Of a DNA stretch of 64,000 nucleotides, positions 43,891 to 52,611 are shown piece by piece (position 1 is the stretch's first letter; each line of letters begins with the position of its first letter). The stretch comes from Streptomyces platensis (GTDB lineage: Bacteria > Actinomycetota > Actinomycetes > Streptomycetales > Streptomycetaceae): assembly GCF_008704855.1 (NCBI RefSeq), contig NZ_CP023691.1, positions 8,060,001-8,124,000 on the forward strand. The letters run 5' to 3'. Below the pieces are notes generated by a model, which saw nothing but the letters and a program-made list of their open reading frames with translations, was not told the origin of the DNA and did no database searches. Position numbers and translations under genes: made by a program.

Positions 43891-45257
43891 CGGGAACCGA
43901 GGAGACGGATACGGGGGCACAGTGGCGGGCGATCCGCTACGGACCGTGGGAGGACACGGTGGTCGTGCCCCGGGCCCGGCCCGATGAGGCGACGCGCGCG
44001 GACATGGATCTGCCGGCCACCCTTCTGCCCGTACCGGACGACGGGGTGGTGCAGCGCCCGGTGTTCGACCCCGCGGCCACCCATCATGCCTTCGGGATGC
44101 GCCTGGGCGAGCCGAGCTTCGCGGACCCGTCGGTCGGCGCGCGCTGGTACGAGGCACGGCGGCACGCCCTGCATCATGTGCTGACCGCCCTCGCGCAGTC
44201 CCCGTGGGCCGGGCATCTGGTCCTGCGCGGCAGCATGCTGCTGAAGTCGTGGTTCGGGGACGCGGCGCGCGAGCCGGGCGATCTCGACTTCGTCGTGGTG
44301 CCGGAGACCTGGCAGCTCACCGACGAGCGTACGGAGCAGATGCTGGACGGGATCGCCGCCGCGGCCGGGGCACTGTCCCACCGCGGCGGTCCGGTACGGC
44401 TGGACGCACCGGCCGCGGTCCGCGACGAGATCTGGTCCTACGACCGGGTCCCGGGCCGGCGGCTGGTCATCCCGTGGACCGCCGAGGCCGAGGGCGTACC
44501 GGGCGGAAGCGTGCAGCTCGACTTCGTCTTCACCGAGCGCCTGCCCGCGCCCGCGGAGCCGGCCGAGATCAGCGGGCCGCCGGGCACCGCACCGGTGGTG
44601 ATCCAGGCGGCGACCCGTGCGCTCTCCCTCGCCTGGAAGGTGCTCTGGCTGGTCAGCGACGCACACCCGGAGGCCAAGGACCTCTACGACGCCGTCCTGC
44701 TCGCGGAGTCCACCGAGCTGCCCCACGCCCTGCTGCGCGAGGTGTTCCGGGGCGTGGACGGGGGCTCCTTCGACCGGCATCCGGTGCTGCTGGAGAGCCT
44801 TTACGGGTTCGGCGGCGAATGGTCCGAGCTCCGCAAGGAGTACCCGGACCGCGGCGGGATCGCCGACCCGGACCCCTGGGTGGAGCACCGGCACATCCAG
44901 CGTCTGGTGACGGCGCTGGCGCCCACCTTCGCCCTGGAGGACGGCAGTGGCGAGTCCGCCGCATACCGGCAACGGGCCGCCTGGTTCGCGTCGCTCACCG
45001 CGGAGTGCGCGGAGATCCGCGCCGAGCGGGGCATCGGGGCGGTGCAGAACCTGCTGGTGGAGCGCTGGGTGGCATTCGAGAACGCGGTCGTCATCACCCG
45101 GGAGCTGGCCGGCCGTGACCGCTGTGCCCTGCGGGACGCGGCGGCCGTGGTGGAGGCGTTCCGCCGGGACCATCCGTCGCTCGACCGGCGGCCCTGGCTG
45201 CTCGCCGACCCGGACGAGACGGTGCGGCAGCTCGGCGAGGAAGGGACCGGGACGTAG
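43887..45257 (+). CDS. AbiEii/AbiGii-type nucleotidyltransferase
   Basis: A 456-aa protein with the polymerase-beta-like signature LRGSMLLKSWFG (~residue 112) and GDLDFVVVPE (~131), the G-S and D-x-D metal site of AbiEii toxins and related nucleotidyltransferases. WKVLWLVSDAHPEAKDLYDAVLL near residue 250 matches the second part of the domain. It is larger than AbiEii (~300 aa), with a C-terminal helical region. There is no AbiEi antitoxin gene beside it; instead a 242-aa protein is encoded immediately upstream with overlapping codons. Could be defence or a housekeeping tRNA/protein-modifying system. Confidence 0.72.
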   Translation: MTGTEETDTGAQWRAIRYGPWEDTVVVPRARPDEATRADMDLPATLLPVPDDGVVQRPVFDPAATHHAFGMRLGEPSFADPSVGARWYEARRHALHHVLTALAQSPWAGHLVLRGSMLLKSWFGDAAREPGDLDFVVVPETWQLTDERTEQMLDGIAAAAGALSHRGGPVRLDAPAAVRDEIWSYDRVPGRRLVIPWTAEAEGVPGGSVQLDFVFTERLPAPAEPAEISGPPGTAPVVIQAATRALSLAWKVLWLVSDAHPEAKDLYDAVLLAESTELPHALLREVFRGVDGGSFDRHPVLLESLYGFGGEWSELRKEYPDRGGIADPDPWVEHRHIQRLVTALAPTFALEDGSGESAAYRQRAAWFASLTAECAEIRAERGIGAVQNLLVERWVAFENAVVITRELAGRDRCALRDAAAVVEAFRRDHPSLDRRPWLLADPDETVRQLGEEGTGT

Positions 45258-45326
45258 CCCCGGGCAGGGCGCGCGCCGCGCGGGGCCCGCGCGCCGCCCG
45301 GCCCCGGGTCCCTCCTCCGGCCTCCC

Positions 45327-45719
45327 CTACCCCGTGCCGCTGATGCTCTCCGGCGCGATGACGAAGAGCACCCGCTCCTCGTCGCGGCCCCCGTACCAGG
45401 GATAGGGCTTACCGAGGTACTTCTGGGCGAGCTGCTCGATGTGCTCGGCCGCGCCCTCGGTCGTGGTCGCGATCACCCGGCCGCGCACCTGGAAGTAGCG
45501 CGCGGGGTGGTCCGGGTCGGAGACGGCGACGGCCACCCGGGGGTCGCGTGCGATGTTCCGGGTCTTCACATGGGTCCGGACGCTGTTGATCAGCACATGC
45601 TCGCCGTCGGTGTCGACCCAGGTCTGGGTCAGCTGCGGGGAGCCGTCGGGCATCGAGGTGGCCAGAAAGCAGGGGCTCGGCCGGCGCAGCAGCGCGAGAA
45701 GTTCAGGGGGAAGGTGCAC
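45327..45719 (-). CDS. PPOX-class F420/flavin-dependent oxidoreductase
   Basis: A 130-aa split-barrel protein of the pyridoxamine-oxidase-like superfamily; many actinobacterial members use F420. CFLATSMPDGSPQLTQTWVD near the N-terminus and VLINSVRTHVKTRNIARDPR form the cofactor pocket. The start is set at the GTG at 45719, which has CCGGAG upstream; a longer GTG start at 45773 lacks a ribosome binding site. The gene converges with the AbiEii-like gene, with a GC-rich imperfect hairpin between them. Confidence 0.82.
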   Translation of the reverse strand: MHLPPELLALLRRPSPCFLATSMPDGSPQLTQTWVDTDGEHVLINSVRTHVKTRNIARDPRVAVAVSDPDHPARYFQVRGRVIATTTEGAAEHIEQLAQKYLGKPYPWYGGRDEERVLFVIAPESISGTG

Positions 45720-45902
45720 AACGGTCTCCGGCCGGTCGGATGGGCGGCGGTCTGTCCGCTTTCCGTACGCCACTGGGTGTACGTGCGCCGCTCGTACAGG
45801 GGGCGTGGCGGAGCATATATGGGCCGGACCCTTGCCTCCGCACCCCCATCACCGCGCCCGTACCCCGGGGTTGGGCGGTGCGGAGCGGGTGATTCCAGCC
45901 GC

Positions 45903-45932
45903 TATGCTTGCTGGATACAAGCAAGGTATCCA
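45903..45932 (+). promoter_or_regulatory. promoter and MarR operator
   Basis: TATGCT (45903-45908) is a good -10 hexamer. Immediately after it TGGATAC (45912-45918) and GTATCCA (45926-45932) form a perfect 7-bp inverted repeat with a 7-nt spacer, 35 nt before the MarR start. A second, overlapping repeat is GCTTG/CAAGC. Binding here would block the promoter of the MarR/exporter operon. Confidence 0.55.
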
Positions 45933-45966
45933 CGGGCCGACGACTGCACCGCGAAGGATCACGACG

Positions 45967-46518
45967 ATGAGTAAGGGCACGGTCCATGACTGCGACCGGG
46001 CTGCCCCTGAGGTCACGGCCTCGTCGGGGCTGGAGGACGCCGCCGCCGGGCTGGGAACGGAGATCGTCCGCTTCTCACGGCTGATCGCGGCCTGGAAGCA
46101 GCGGGCCAAGGGTGACGGCGGCGCCGCCGACCGGGTGCTGCTGGCCAGGCTGGTGGTCGGCGGGGATCAGCGGGCGACCGATCTGGCCGCCGATGCGTTC
46201 CTCGATCTGTCGACCGTCAGCCGGCAGGTGCGCTCGCTGGTGGAGCGGGGCCTGGTGACCCGCCGCCCGGACCCGGAGGACCGCCGCGGGTCGCTGCTGG
46301 CCGCGACCGAGGCGGGGCGTGCCGCGTTCGCGCACTACCGCGGTCAGCGCGACGCGGAACTGGCCGCCCTCCTCGAACCGTGGTCGCCCCAGGACCGGGC
46401 CGACCTGATCCGGCTGCTCGGCCGTCTCAACGAGGACATGGCAGAACGACAACACACACGGCTGGGTCCCGGGGGAGACCAGGGCGCCACCGTGGAGCAG
46501 GGAGAGCTACGTACATGA
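45967..46518 (+). CDS. MarR-family repressor of the adjacent exporter
   Basis: A 183-aa winged-helix protein with RATDLAADAFLDLSTVSRQV as the recognition helix region and RRPDPEDRRGSLLAATEAG as the wing. Its stop overlaps the ATG of the MFS gene (ATGA at 46515). MarR genes coupled to a DHA2 exporter typically sense toxic compounds and repress their own operon; the palindrome at 45912-45932 fits that. Start ATG at 45967 follows a GAAGGA sequence. Confidence 0.87.
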   Translation: MSKGTVHDCDRAAPEVTASSGLEDAAAGLGTEIVRFSRLIAAWKQRAKGDGGAADRVLLARLVVGGDQRATDLAADAFLDLSTVSRQVRSLVERGLVTRRPDPEDRRGSLLAATEAGRAAFAHYRGQRDAELAALLEPWSPQDRADLIRLLGRLNEDMAERQHTRLGPGGDQGATVEQGELRT

Positions 46519-49172
46519 GCACCGCCACCTCCCCGCCCGGGGCGGGAGCCGGGGAGATACCCGGACCGGGAGTCCTGAGTCACCGTCAGATCCTCACCAT
46601 CCTCAGCGGTTTGATGCTGGGGATGTTCCTCGCCGCGCTCGACCAGACCATCGTCAGCACCTCGATCCGGACCATCTCCGACGATCTGCACGGCCTCAGC
46701 CAGCAGGCCTGGGCGACCACCGCCTACCTGATCACCTCGACGATCGCCACGCCGCTCTACGGCAAGCTGTCCGACCTGTACGGCCGCAAGCCGTACTACC
46801 TGGCCGCGATCACCATCTTCGTCGCGGGCTCGGTGCTGTGCACCTTCTCCACCTCGATGACCGAACTCGCCGCGTTCCGGGCGGTGCAGGGCCTGGGCGC
46901 CGGCGGTCTGATGTCGCTGGCGCTGGCGATCATCGGGGACATCGTCCCGCCCCGCGAACGCGCCCGCTACCAGGGCTACATGCTGGGCACCTTCGCGACC
47001 TCCAGTGTGGCCGGGCCGCTGATCGGCGGGGCCCTCGCCGGGCAGGACCAGCTGCTGGGCATCACCGGCTGGCGCTGGGTCTTCCTGGTCAACGTCCCGA
47101 TCGGGATCATCGCGCTGTTCGTGGTCGCCAAGGTCCTCAACATTCCGCACACCCGGCGCGACCACCGCATCGACTGGTGGGGCGCGCTCACCATCTCCGT
47201 CGGTGTGGTGCCGCTGCTGCTCGTCGCGGAGCAGGGCCGGGAGTGGGGCTGGGACTCCTCCCGGTCGATCGCCTGCTATGCGATCGGCGGCGTCGGCATC
47301 ATCGCCTGGATCTTCGTCGAGCGGTGGATCGGTGATGACGCGCTGATCCCGATGCGGCTGTTCCGCAACGGCACCTTCAGCAAGACCAGTGTGCTGTCCG
47401 TGCTGATCGGTATGGGCATGTTCGGCGGGATGCTGATGATCCCGCAGTACCTCCAGATCGTGAAGGGCGCCAGCCCCACCACCTCGGGTCTGGAAATGCT
47501 GCCGCTGATGGCGGGCATGTTCATCGCCTCCATCGCCTCGGGCCAGATCACCGCCAAGACCGGCCGCTACAAGATCTTCCCGATCATCGGCACCGCGCTG
47601 ATGATCGCGGCGATGCTGCTCTTCCATTTCCGGGTCCAGTGGGACACCCCGCTGTGGGAAACCATGATCTACATGCTGGTCTTCGGCCTCGGCCTGGGCG
47701 GCTGTATGCAGACCCTGGTGCTGGCGGTGCAGAACGCGGTGCCGCCGCGGGACATGGGGGTGGCCACCGCCTCGTCCACCTTCTTCCGTCAGATGGGCGC
47801 CACCGCCGGTACCGCGATCTTCCTGTCGGTGCTGTTCAGCACGGTCGGTGACAAGATCGCCGCGGCGTTCAAGGACGCGGCGTCCACCGAGCGTTTCCAG
47901 GCCGCGCTGCGCGACCCCGCGGTGCTGCACGACCCCGCCAACAAGCCCGTGCTGGACATGCTCAAGCACCCCGGCAACGGCAACTCCTCGGGCGTGCTGA
48001 GCGATTCGTCGTTCATTCAGCACCTCGACCCGCGGCTGGCCGAGCCGTTCAAGCGAGGCTTCGCGGAGTCGATGCACACGGTCTTCCTCATGGGCGCGAT
48101 CGTCGTCGCGCTGGCCTTCCTGCTGATGTGGTTCATCAAGGAGGTCCCGCTGCGGCAGATCTCCGGCCTCCAGGCCCGTGCGGAGGCCGACGCCGAGGCC
48201 GCGGCCGCGGCGGATTCCACCGGCGGCGCGGTGGACGCCGTCGACGGGGCGGCGAACGGTGCCGAGGAGGCGGTGGTCACGTCACCGCCGTCCGAGGTGT
48301 CCGAGTCGTCCAGTCCGTCCGAGCCCGTCGGTGCTCCGGGTGCCGACGCCGTACCGGCCCTGGCGGCGGCCTCCGCACCCGCCGTGGACCGTGGCATCGG
48401 CGCGACCGGGCCGGAGATCCGGGGAACCGTACGGGACGGTGACGGCCGGCCGGTGGACCGGGCCGCGGTCACCCTGATCAGCGTCGACGGCCGGCAGCTC
48501 GGCCGTACCTCGACCGCGGCCGACGGCGGCTACGCGCTGCCCACGACGGGCGCCGGCAGCTATGTGCTGATCGGCTCCGCGGGGACCCGGCAGCCGCAGG
48601 CCGTCACCGTAGTGGTGGGCGGCGAGCCGGTCTCGTACGACCTGACCCTCGGCGGCGCGGCCGGTCTTGAGGGCGAGGTCCGCGACGAGAAGGGCGACGA
48701 CCCGGTGCCCGGCGCGCTCGTCGTGGCCACCGATGTCACCGGCGAGGTCGTGGCGTCCGGCGTGGCCGGCCAGGACGGCAGCTTCGCGTTCGGTGAACTG
48801 GCCCCCGGCAGCTACACCCTGGCCGTCAGCGCCGCCCGCCACCGCCCGTCCGCCCTCCCGGTTGAGGTCACCACCGGCGACCGCAACTGGTACGAGGTCC
48901 GGCTGACGCCCGGCGCCCAGGTCCGCGGCACGGTCCGCACGGTGCACGGCAGCCCGGTCGACGACGCCCGGGTGACCCTGCTGGACCCGGCGGGCAACGT
49001 GGTGGGCACCGCCACCAGCGGTCACGACGGGGAGTATGTCTTCACCGACCTCGACAGCGGTGAGTACACCCTGATCGCCAGCGGCTACCCGCCGGTGGCC
49101 ACCCCGCTGCACGTGGCGGCCGCCGGAGACGGCGAGTTCGACATCGAGCTGGGGCACGACCCGGTGCGCTGA
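46515..49172 (+). CDS. DHA2-type MFS exporter with three C-terminal beta-sandwich domains
   Basis: An 885-aa protein. Residues ~1-550 form a 14-helix drug:H+ antiporter (FLAALDQTIVSTSIRTISDD is the DHA2 start, GKLSDLYGRKPYYLAA the loop 2-3 motif). A Glu/Ala/Ser-rich linker (~550-635) leads to three carboxypeptidase-regulatory-like repeats of about 80 residues starting near 637, 720 and 807 (GTVRDGDGRPVDRAAVTLIS; GEVRDEKGDDPVPGALVVAT; GTVRTVHGSPVDDARVTLLD). The beta domains probably bind ligand or the wall outside or the regulator inside; topology is not certain. It is coupled to the MarR gene upstream. Confidence 0.87.
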   Translation: MSTATSPPGAGAGEIPGPGVLSHRQILTILSGLMLGMFLAALDQTIVSTSIRTISDDLHGLSQQAWATTAYLITSTIATPLYGKLSDLYGRKPYYLAAITIFVAGSVLCTFSTSMTELAAFRAVQGLGAGGLMSLALAIIGDIVPPRERARYQGYMLGTFATSSVAGPLIGGALAGQDQLLGITGWRWVFLVNVPIGIIALFVVAKVLNIPHTRRDHRIDWWGALTISVGVVPLLLVAEQGREWGWDSSRSIACYAIGGVGIIAWIFVERWIGDDALIPMRLFRNGTFSKTSVLSVLIGMGMFGGMLMIPQYLQIVKGASPTTSGLEMLPLMAGMFIASIASGQITAKTGRYKIFPIIGTALMIAAMLLFHFRVQWDTPLWETMIYMLVFGLGLGGCMQTLVLAVQNAVPPRDMGVATASSTFFRQMGATAGTAIFLSVLFSTVGDKIAAAFKDAASTERFQAALRDPAVLHDPANKPVLDMLKHPGNGNSSGVLSDSSFIQHLDPRLAEPFKRGFAESMHTVFLMGAIVVALAFLLMWFIKEVPLRQISGLQARAEADAEAAAAADSTGGAVDAVDGAANGAEEAVVTSPPSEVSESSSPSEPVGAPGADAVPALAAASAPAVDRGIGATGPEIRGTVRDGDGRPVDRAAVTLISVDGRQLGRTSTAADGGYALPTTGAGSYVLIGSAGTRQPQAVTVVVGGEPVSYDLTLGGAAGLEGEVRDEKGDDPVPGALVVATDVTGEVVASGVAGQDGSFAFGELAPGSYTLAVSAARHRPSALPVEVTTGDRNWYEVRLTPGAQVRGTVRTVHGSPVDDARVTLLDPAGNVVGTATSGHDGEYVFTDLDSGEYTLIASGYPPVATPLHVAAAGDGEFDIELGHDPVR

Positions 49173-49191
49173 CGGCCGCGGGAACACGGCA

Positions 49192-49231
49192 GGCCGAGGG
49201 CCCGGCGCACGCGGACGCCGGGCCCTCGGCC
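49192..49231 (+). terminator. 16-bp hairpin terminator after the exporter
   Basis: A perfect 16-bp GC-rich stem (arms 49192-49207 and 49216-49231, GGCCGAGGGCCCGGCG) with an 8-nt loop, 20 nt after the exporter stop. Confidence 0.8.
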
Positions 49232-49232
49232 A

Positions 49233-49263
49233 ATGACCGGTGGGGCGCCGCTCCACCGGTCAT
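49233..49263. terminator. second hairpin
   Basis: ATGACCGGTGG pairs with CCACCGGTCAT across a 9-nt loop directly after the first hairpin. It may reinforce termination or act as a 5' element for the next gene. Confidence 0.5.
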
Positions 49264-49378
49264 GGCCACGCTCACCAGCGCGAGTGCGCCCCACCGGGTT
49301 TGGAACAACAGCCGCGGCTCAGTACAGTTCCGCCGAAGCTTGAATAGAACACACGATCCCAGGAAAGCGGCAGCGGCG

Positions 49379-50839
49379 ATGACGGTGACCGAAACAGGCC
49401 GGGCCGATGGCACGGGTATCGACTCGGAGCGGATGGCGGTCTGCCTGAGCGTGCTGGAGGAGCTCGACGAGCTGCCCGTCGACCACCCGGACGCGATCAC
49501 CATACGGCGCGCCACCGCCGGCATCTACCGCAAGGTGAAGCAGCGGCGGCGGCAGGAACGCCGGGCGGCCAAGAGCGCCAACGACAAGGCGGTGACCGCG
49601 GCCACGGCCACCGGCGCGCCCGACCGGATCGACGACGAGACCCAGGGCCTGGCCCTCGCCAGCTCCGTGAGCACGGAGCTGGCCGGCATCCTGGAGCGGC
49701 CCCGGTCCTGCTACACGTGCAAGTCCCGCTATGTCGAGGTCGACGCCTTCTACCACCAGCTCTGCCCGCCCTGCGCCAAGGAGAACCGGGCCCGCCGCGA
49801 GGCCCGCACCGACCTCGCCGGCCGGCGCGCGCTGCTCACCGGCGGCCGGGCGAAGATCGGCATGTATATCGCGCTCCGGCTGCTGCGCGACGGCGCCCAC
49901 ACCACCATCACCACCCGCTTCCCGAGCGACGCCATCCGCCGCTTCAAGGCGATGCCGGACAGCGCGGACTGGCTGCACCGGCTGAAGATCGTCGGAATCG
50001 ATCTGCGGGACCCCGCCCAGGTCATCGCGCTCGCCGACACGGTGAGCGCCGAAGGCCCGCTCGACATTCTGATCAACAACGCCGCGCAGACCGTCCGCCG
50101 GTCACCCGAGGCGTACGGGCAGCTGATCGCCGCCGAGTCCGCCCCGCTGCCCGCCGGGGAACTGCCCGCCTCCGTCGTCCTCGGGCACTTCGGCAGCGGC
50201 GCCCCCGCGGCCCTCCCCGCCGCCGCGGGCACGTCCGGCGCGCTGACCGCGGCCGACCTCACCGCCCTCGCCCTGACCACCGGCTCCGCCACGCCCGCCC
50301 GGATCGAGGCGGGCACCGCGATCGACGCGGGTGGGCTGGTACCGGATCTGCACGCCACCAACAGCTGGATCCAGAAGGTGGACGAGGTCGACCCGGTCGA
50401 GCTGCTGGAAGTCCAGCTCTGCAATATGACCGCTCCGTTCCTGCTGGTGAGCAAGCTGCGCCCGGCGATGGCGGCGGCCCCGGCGCGCCGCAAGTACGTG
50501 GTGAACGTCTCCGCCATGGAGGGCCAGTTCAGCCGCGGCTACAAGGGCGCCGGCCACCCGCACACCAATATGGCCAAGGCGGCGCTGAACATGCTCACCC
50601 GCACCAGCGCCCGGGAGATGCTGGAGACCGACGGCATCCTCATGACCGCCGTGGACACCGGCTGGATCACCGACGAGCGCCCGCACCCCGACAAGATGCG
50701 GCTGGCCGACGAGGGCTTCCACGCCCCGCTCGACCTGGTCGACGGAGCGGCCCGGGTGTACGACCCGATCGTCCGCGGCGAACTCGGTGAGGATCTTTTC
50801 GGCTGCTTCCTGAAGGACTACGCGCCGACGGCTTGGTGA
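49379..50839 (+). CDS. SDR-family oxidoreductase with internal zinc ribbon
   Basis: A 486-aa protein. Residues ~1-105 are helical and basic; a zinc-ribbon motif CYTC ... CPPC spans ~110-134; a Rossmann SDR domain follows from ~148 with TGGRAKIGMYIALRLL and the NNAAQTVRR motif near 235. The catalytic Ser is in NVSAMEGQF, but the YxxxK position reads TNMAK, with Thr in place of Tyr. An ~85-residue insertion separates NNAAQ from the later core. The reaction is unknown, and loss of the Tyr suggests an altered or non-redox role. ATG at 49379; AGGAAAG lies upstream. Its 3' end overlaps the LysR gene by 22 nt. Confidence 0.8.
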   Translation: MTVTETGRADGTGIDSERMAVCLSVLEELDELPVDHPDAITIRRATAGIYRKVKQRRRQERRAAKSANDKAVTAATATGAPDRIDDETQGLALASSVSTELAGILERPRSCYTCKSRYVEVDAFYHQLCPPCAKENRARREARTDLAGRRALLTGGRAKIGMYIALRLLRDGAHTTITTRFPSDAIRRFKAMPDSADWLHRLKIVGIDLRDPAQVIALADTVSAEGPLDILINNAAQTVRRSPEAYGQLIAAESAPLPAGELPASVVLGHFGSGAPAALPAAAGTSGALTAADLTALALTTGSATPARIEAGTAIDAGGLVPDLHATNSWIQKVDEVDPVELLEVQLCNMTAPFLLVSKLRPAMAAAPARRKYVVNVSAMEGQFSRGYKGAGHPHTNMAKAALNMLTRTSAREMLETDGILMTAVDTGWITDERPHPDKMRLADEGFHAPLDLVDGAARVYDPIVRGELGEDLFGCFLKDYAPTAW

Positions 50840-51810
50840 TCGGGGGCGGTGGCGGCGGGCTGCCGGGCGTTCCTGGTGCCCGCTGTCCCGCCACCGCTCC
50901 CCACCGCGGGCAGCGCGGCGCACAACCGTCCCAGAAGGGCCCGGGCGGCGGGGCCTGAGGGGCCTGCCGCCCGCCAGGCCAGGGCGACCCGGCCGCGCGG
51001 CCGCGGTGCGGTGATCTCCAGCGTCCGCAGACCCGCGGCGGCCGCCTCGTCCGCCGGCAGCGCCGGGACGACGGCCACCCCGAGGCCACGGGCCGCGAGC
51101 CGGGCCAGGACGTGCGGGGCGGCCGCCTCGAAGGCGACCCGGGGCCGGAACCCCGCCTCCGCACAGGCGCGTTCGAGCACCCCGCGCAGTCCGGTACCGC
51201 GCGGCAGGCTGATCAACGCACGGTCGCGGAGCGCGGTCAGCGGGATGCCCGTCCGCTCCGCGCCCGCCGTCAGGAGGGCGTCGTCCGGTGCGACGGCGGC
51301 GACCAGGGGCTCGTCCACCACGATCTGGCAGGACGTACCCGGCGGCGGCTCCTCGTCCTTGAGGCCGATCACGGCGATATCGAGCGCACCGTGCTGGAGC
51401 TCGCCGAGCATCCGCTCCGAGGTGTCCTCGGTGAGCGAGATCTCGACCTGCGGGTGGGCGTCGTGGAAATCGGCCAGCAGGGAGGCCATGTCGAACCGGT
51501 TACTGGCGGCGCCCGAGAGCAGGCCGATTCTGACCCGGCCGCGGAGCAGCCCGCTGAACTGGTCCACGGTCTGCCGAATCCCTTCGGCGGCGGCGAGCGC
51601 GGCCCGCGCATGGGCGAGGACCGCCGCACCCACCTCCGTCACGGTCACCGACCGGCCGGATCGGTCGAGCAGCGGCTGCCCCAACTCCCGTTCCAGCTGC
51701 CGGATCTGGGCGCTCACCCCGGGCTGCGCCAGATGCAGACGGGCGGCGGCGCGGGTGAAGTTGGCCTCCTCCACCACCGTGACGAAGTACTGGAGCTGTC
51801 GAAGTTCCAT
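50818..51810 (-). CDS. LysR-family transcriptional regulator
   Basis: A 330-aa LysR protein. The N-terminal HTH is MELRQLQYFVTVVEEANFTR followed by LHLAQPGVSAQIRQLERELG, and a periplasmic-binding-like effector domain spans ~90-300. The ATG at 51810 gives the classical LysR start; longer in-frame starts upstream lie in the promoter of the divergent gene. It faces the isomerase-fold gene at 51908 over a 97-nt gap, the usual LysR layout, so it likely controls that gene. The C-terminal ~25 residues are unstructured and overlap the SDR gene's end. Confidence 0.9.
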   Translation of the reverse strand: MELRQLQYFVTVVEEANFTRAAARLHLAQPGVSAQIRQLERELGQPLLDRSGRSVTVTEVGAAVLAHARAALAAAEGIRQTVDQFSGLLRGRVRIGLLSGAASNRFDMASLLADFHDAHPQVEISLTEDTSERMLGELQHGALDIAVIGLKDEEPPPGTSCQIVVDEPLVAAVAPDDALLTAGAERTGIPLTALRDRALISLPRGTGLRGVLERACAEAGFRPRVAFEAAAPHVLARLAARGLGVAVVPALPADEAAAAGLRTLEITAPRPRGRVALAWRAAGPSGPAARALLGRLCAALPAVGSGGGTAGTRNARQPAATAPDHQAVGA

Positions 51811-51907
51811 AACCGCTGATTCTAGAGAGCAGAACCACCAGCTCTTGGACTTATGGCGACGGTGCCAAGACCCTTGGAACCAGGGGCGGTTCGAGAGGAG
51901 AACTCCG

Positions 51908-52525
51908 ATGGACATCAAGGCGGCGATCGCGGCCGAACGCCGGGAACTGGCAGCCATGCTGGACGGCTTGCCGGCCGGGCAGTGGGACGCACCGACGCTG
52001 TGCGCGGGGTGGCGGGTACGGGAGGTCGTGGCGCATATGTCGATGGGGTTCCGCTACTCGCTCCCCAAGACGGTCGCCGAACTCGTCCGCGCGGGAGGCA
52101 ATCTCCACCGGATGACCGACCGGTGCGCCCGCAGGGACGCGGCCGCCGCGTCGACCAGCGAACTCGCCGGCTTCCTCCGCGAGCATGCGCACCATCCCTG
52201 GAAGCCGCCGGTCGGCGGCATCGCGGCGGCCCTGGGGCACGACGTGGTGCACGGCCTGGACATCACCGTCGCCCTGGGCCTCGACCGGCGCGTCCCCGAA
52301 GACCGGGTGCGCCTCCTCCTGGAGAAGATCACCCCCGGGACGGCCAGGTTCTTCGGCGCCGAAGTCCGCGGCATCCAGCTCCGCGCCGACGACCTCGACT
52401 GGTCCTTCGGCACCGGCACACCGCTGTACGGCTCGACCCAGGACCTGCTGCTGGTCGCCTACGGCCGCAAGCTCCCGCCCGGCCGCCTCCACGGGGAGCC
52501 GCACCCGCGCTTCGTCGCCGGCTGA
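51908..52525 (+). CDS. maleylpyruvate-isomerase-fold, mycothiol-type protein
   Basis: A 205-aa four-helix-bundle protein. APTLCAGWRVREVVAHMSMG near residue 29 carries the first metal His, and ALGHDVVHGLDITVALGL near residue 112 carries the other two. Relatives are mycothiol-dependent maleylpyruvate isomerases, but most are of unknown reaction. GAGAGGAG precedes the ATG. It is divergent from the LysR gene. The end of the gene is part of a remarkable 25-bp hairpin. Confidence 0.83.
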   Translation: MDIKAAIAAERRELAAMLDGLPAGQWDAPTLCAGWRVREVVAHMSMGFRYSLPKTVAELVRAGGNLHRMTDRCARRDAAAASTSELAGFLREHAHHPWKPPVGGIAAALGHDVVHGLDITVALGLDRRVPEDRVRLLLEKITPGTARFFGAEVRGIQLRADDLDWSFGTGTPLYGSTQDLLLVAYGRKLPPGRLHGEPHPRFVAG

Positions 52526-52570
52526 GCGGGGCGGGGGTACGACGGCCCGCTCAGCCGGCGACGAAGCGCG
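52506..52570. terminator. 25-bp perfect hairpin overlapping the stop codon
   Basis: Arms at 52506-52530 and 52546-52570 match perfectly over 25 bp around a 15-nt loop. The left arm contains the last codons and the TGA (52523-52525) of the isomerase-fold gene. It separates this gene from the convergent M3 peptidase gene and is far longer than typical terminators. Confidence 0.78.
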
Positions 52571-52611
52571 CCGCCCTCCATGATCAGCCGGGCGCCAGGG
52601 AGCTCGGGGGT

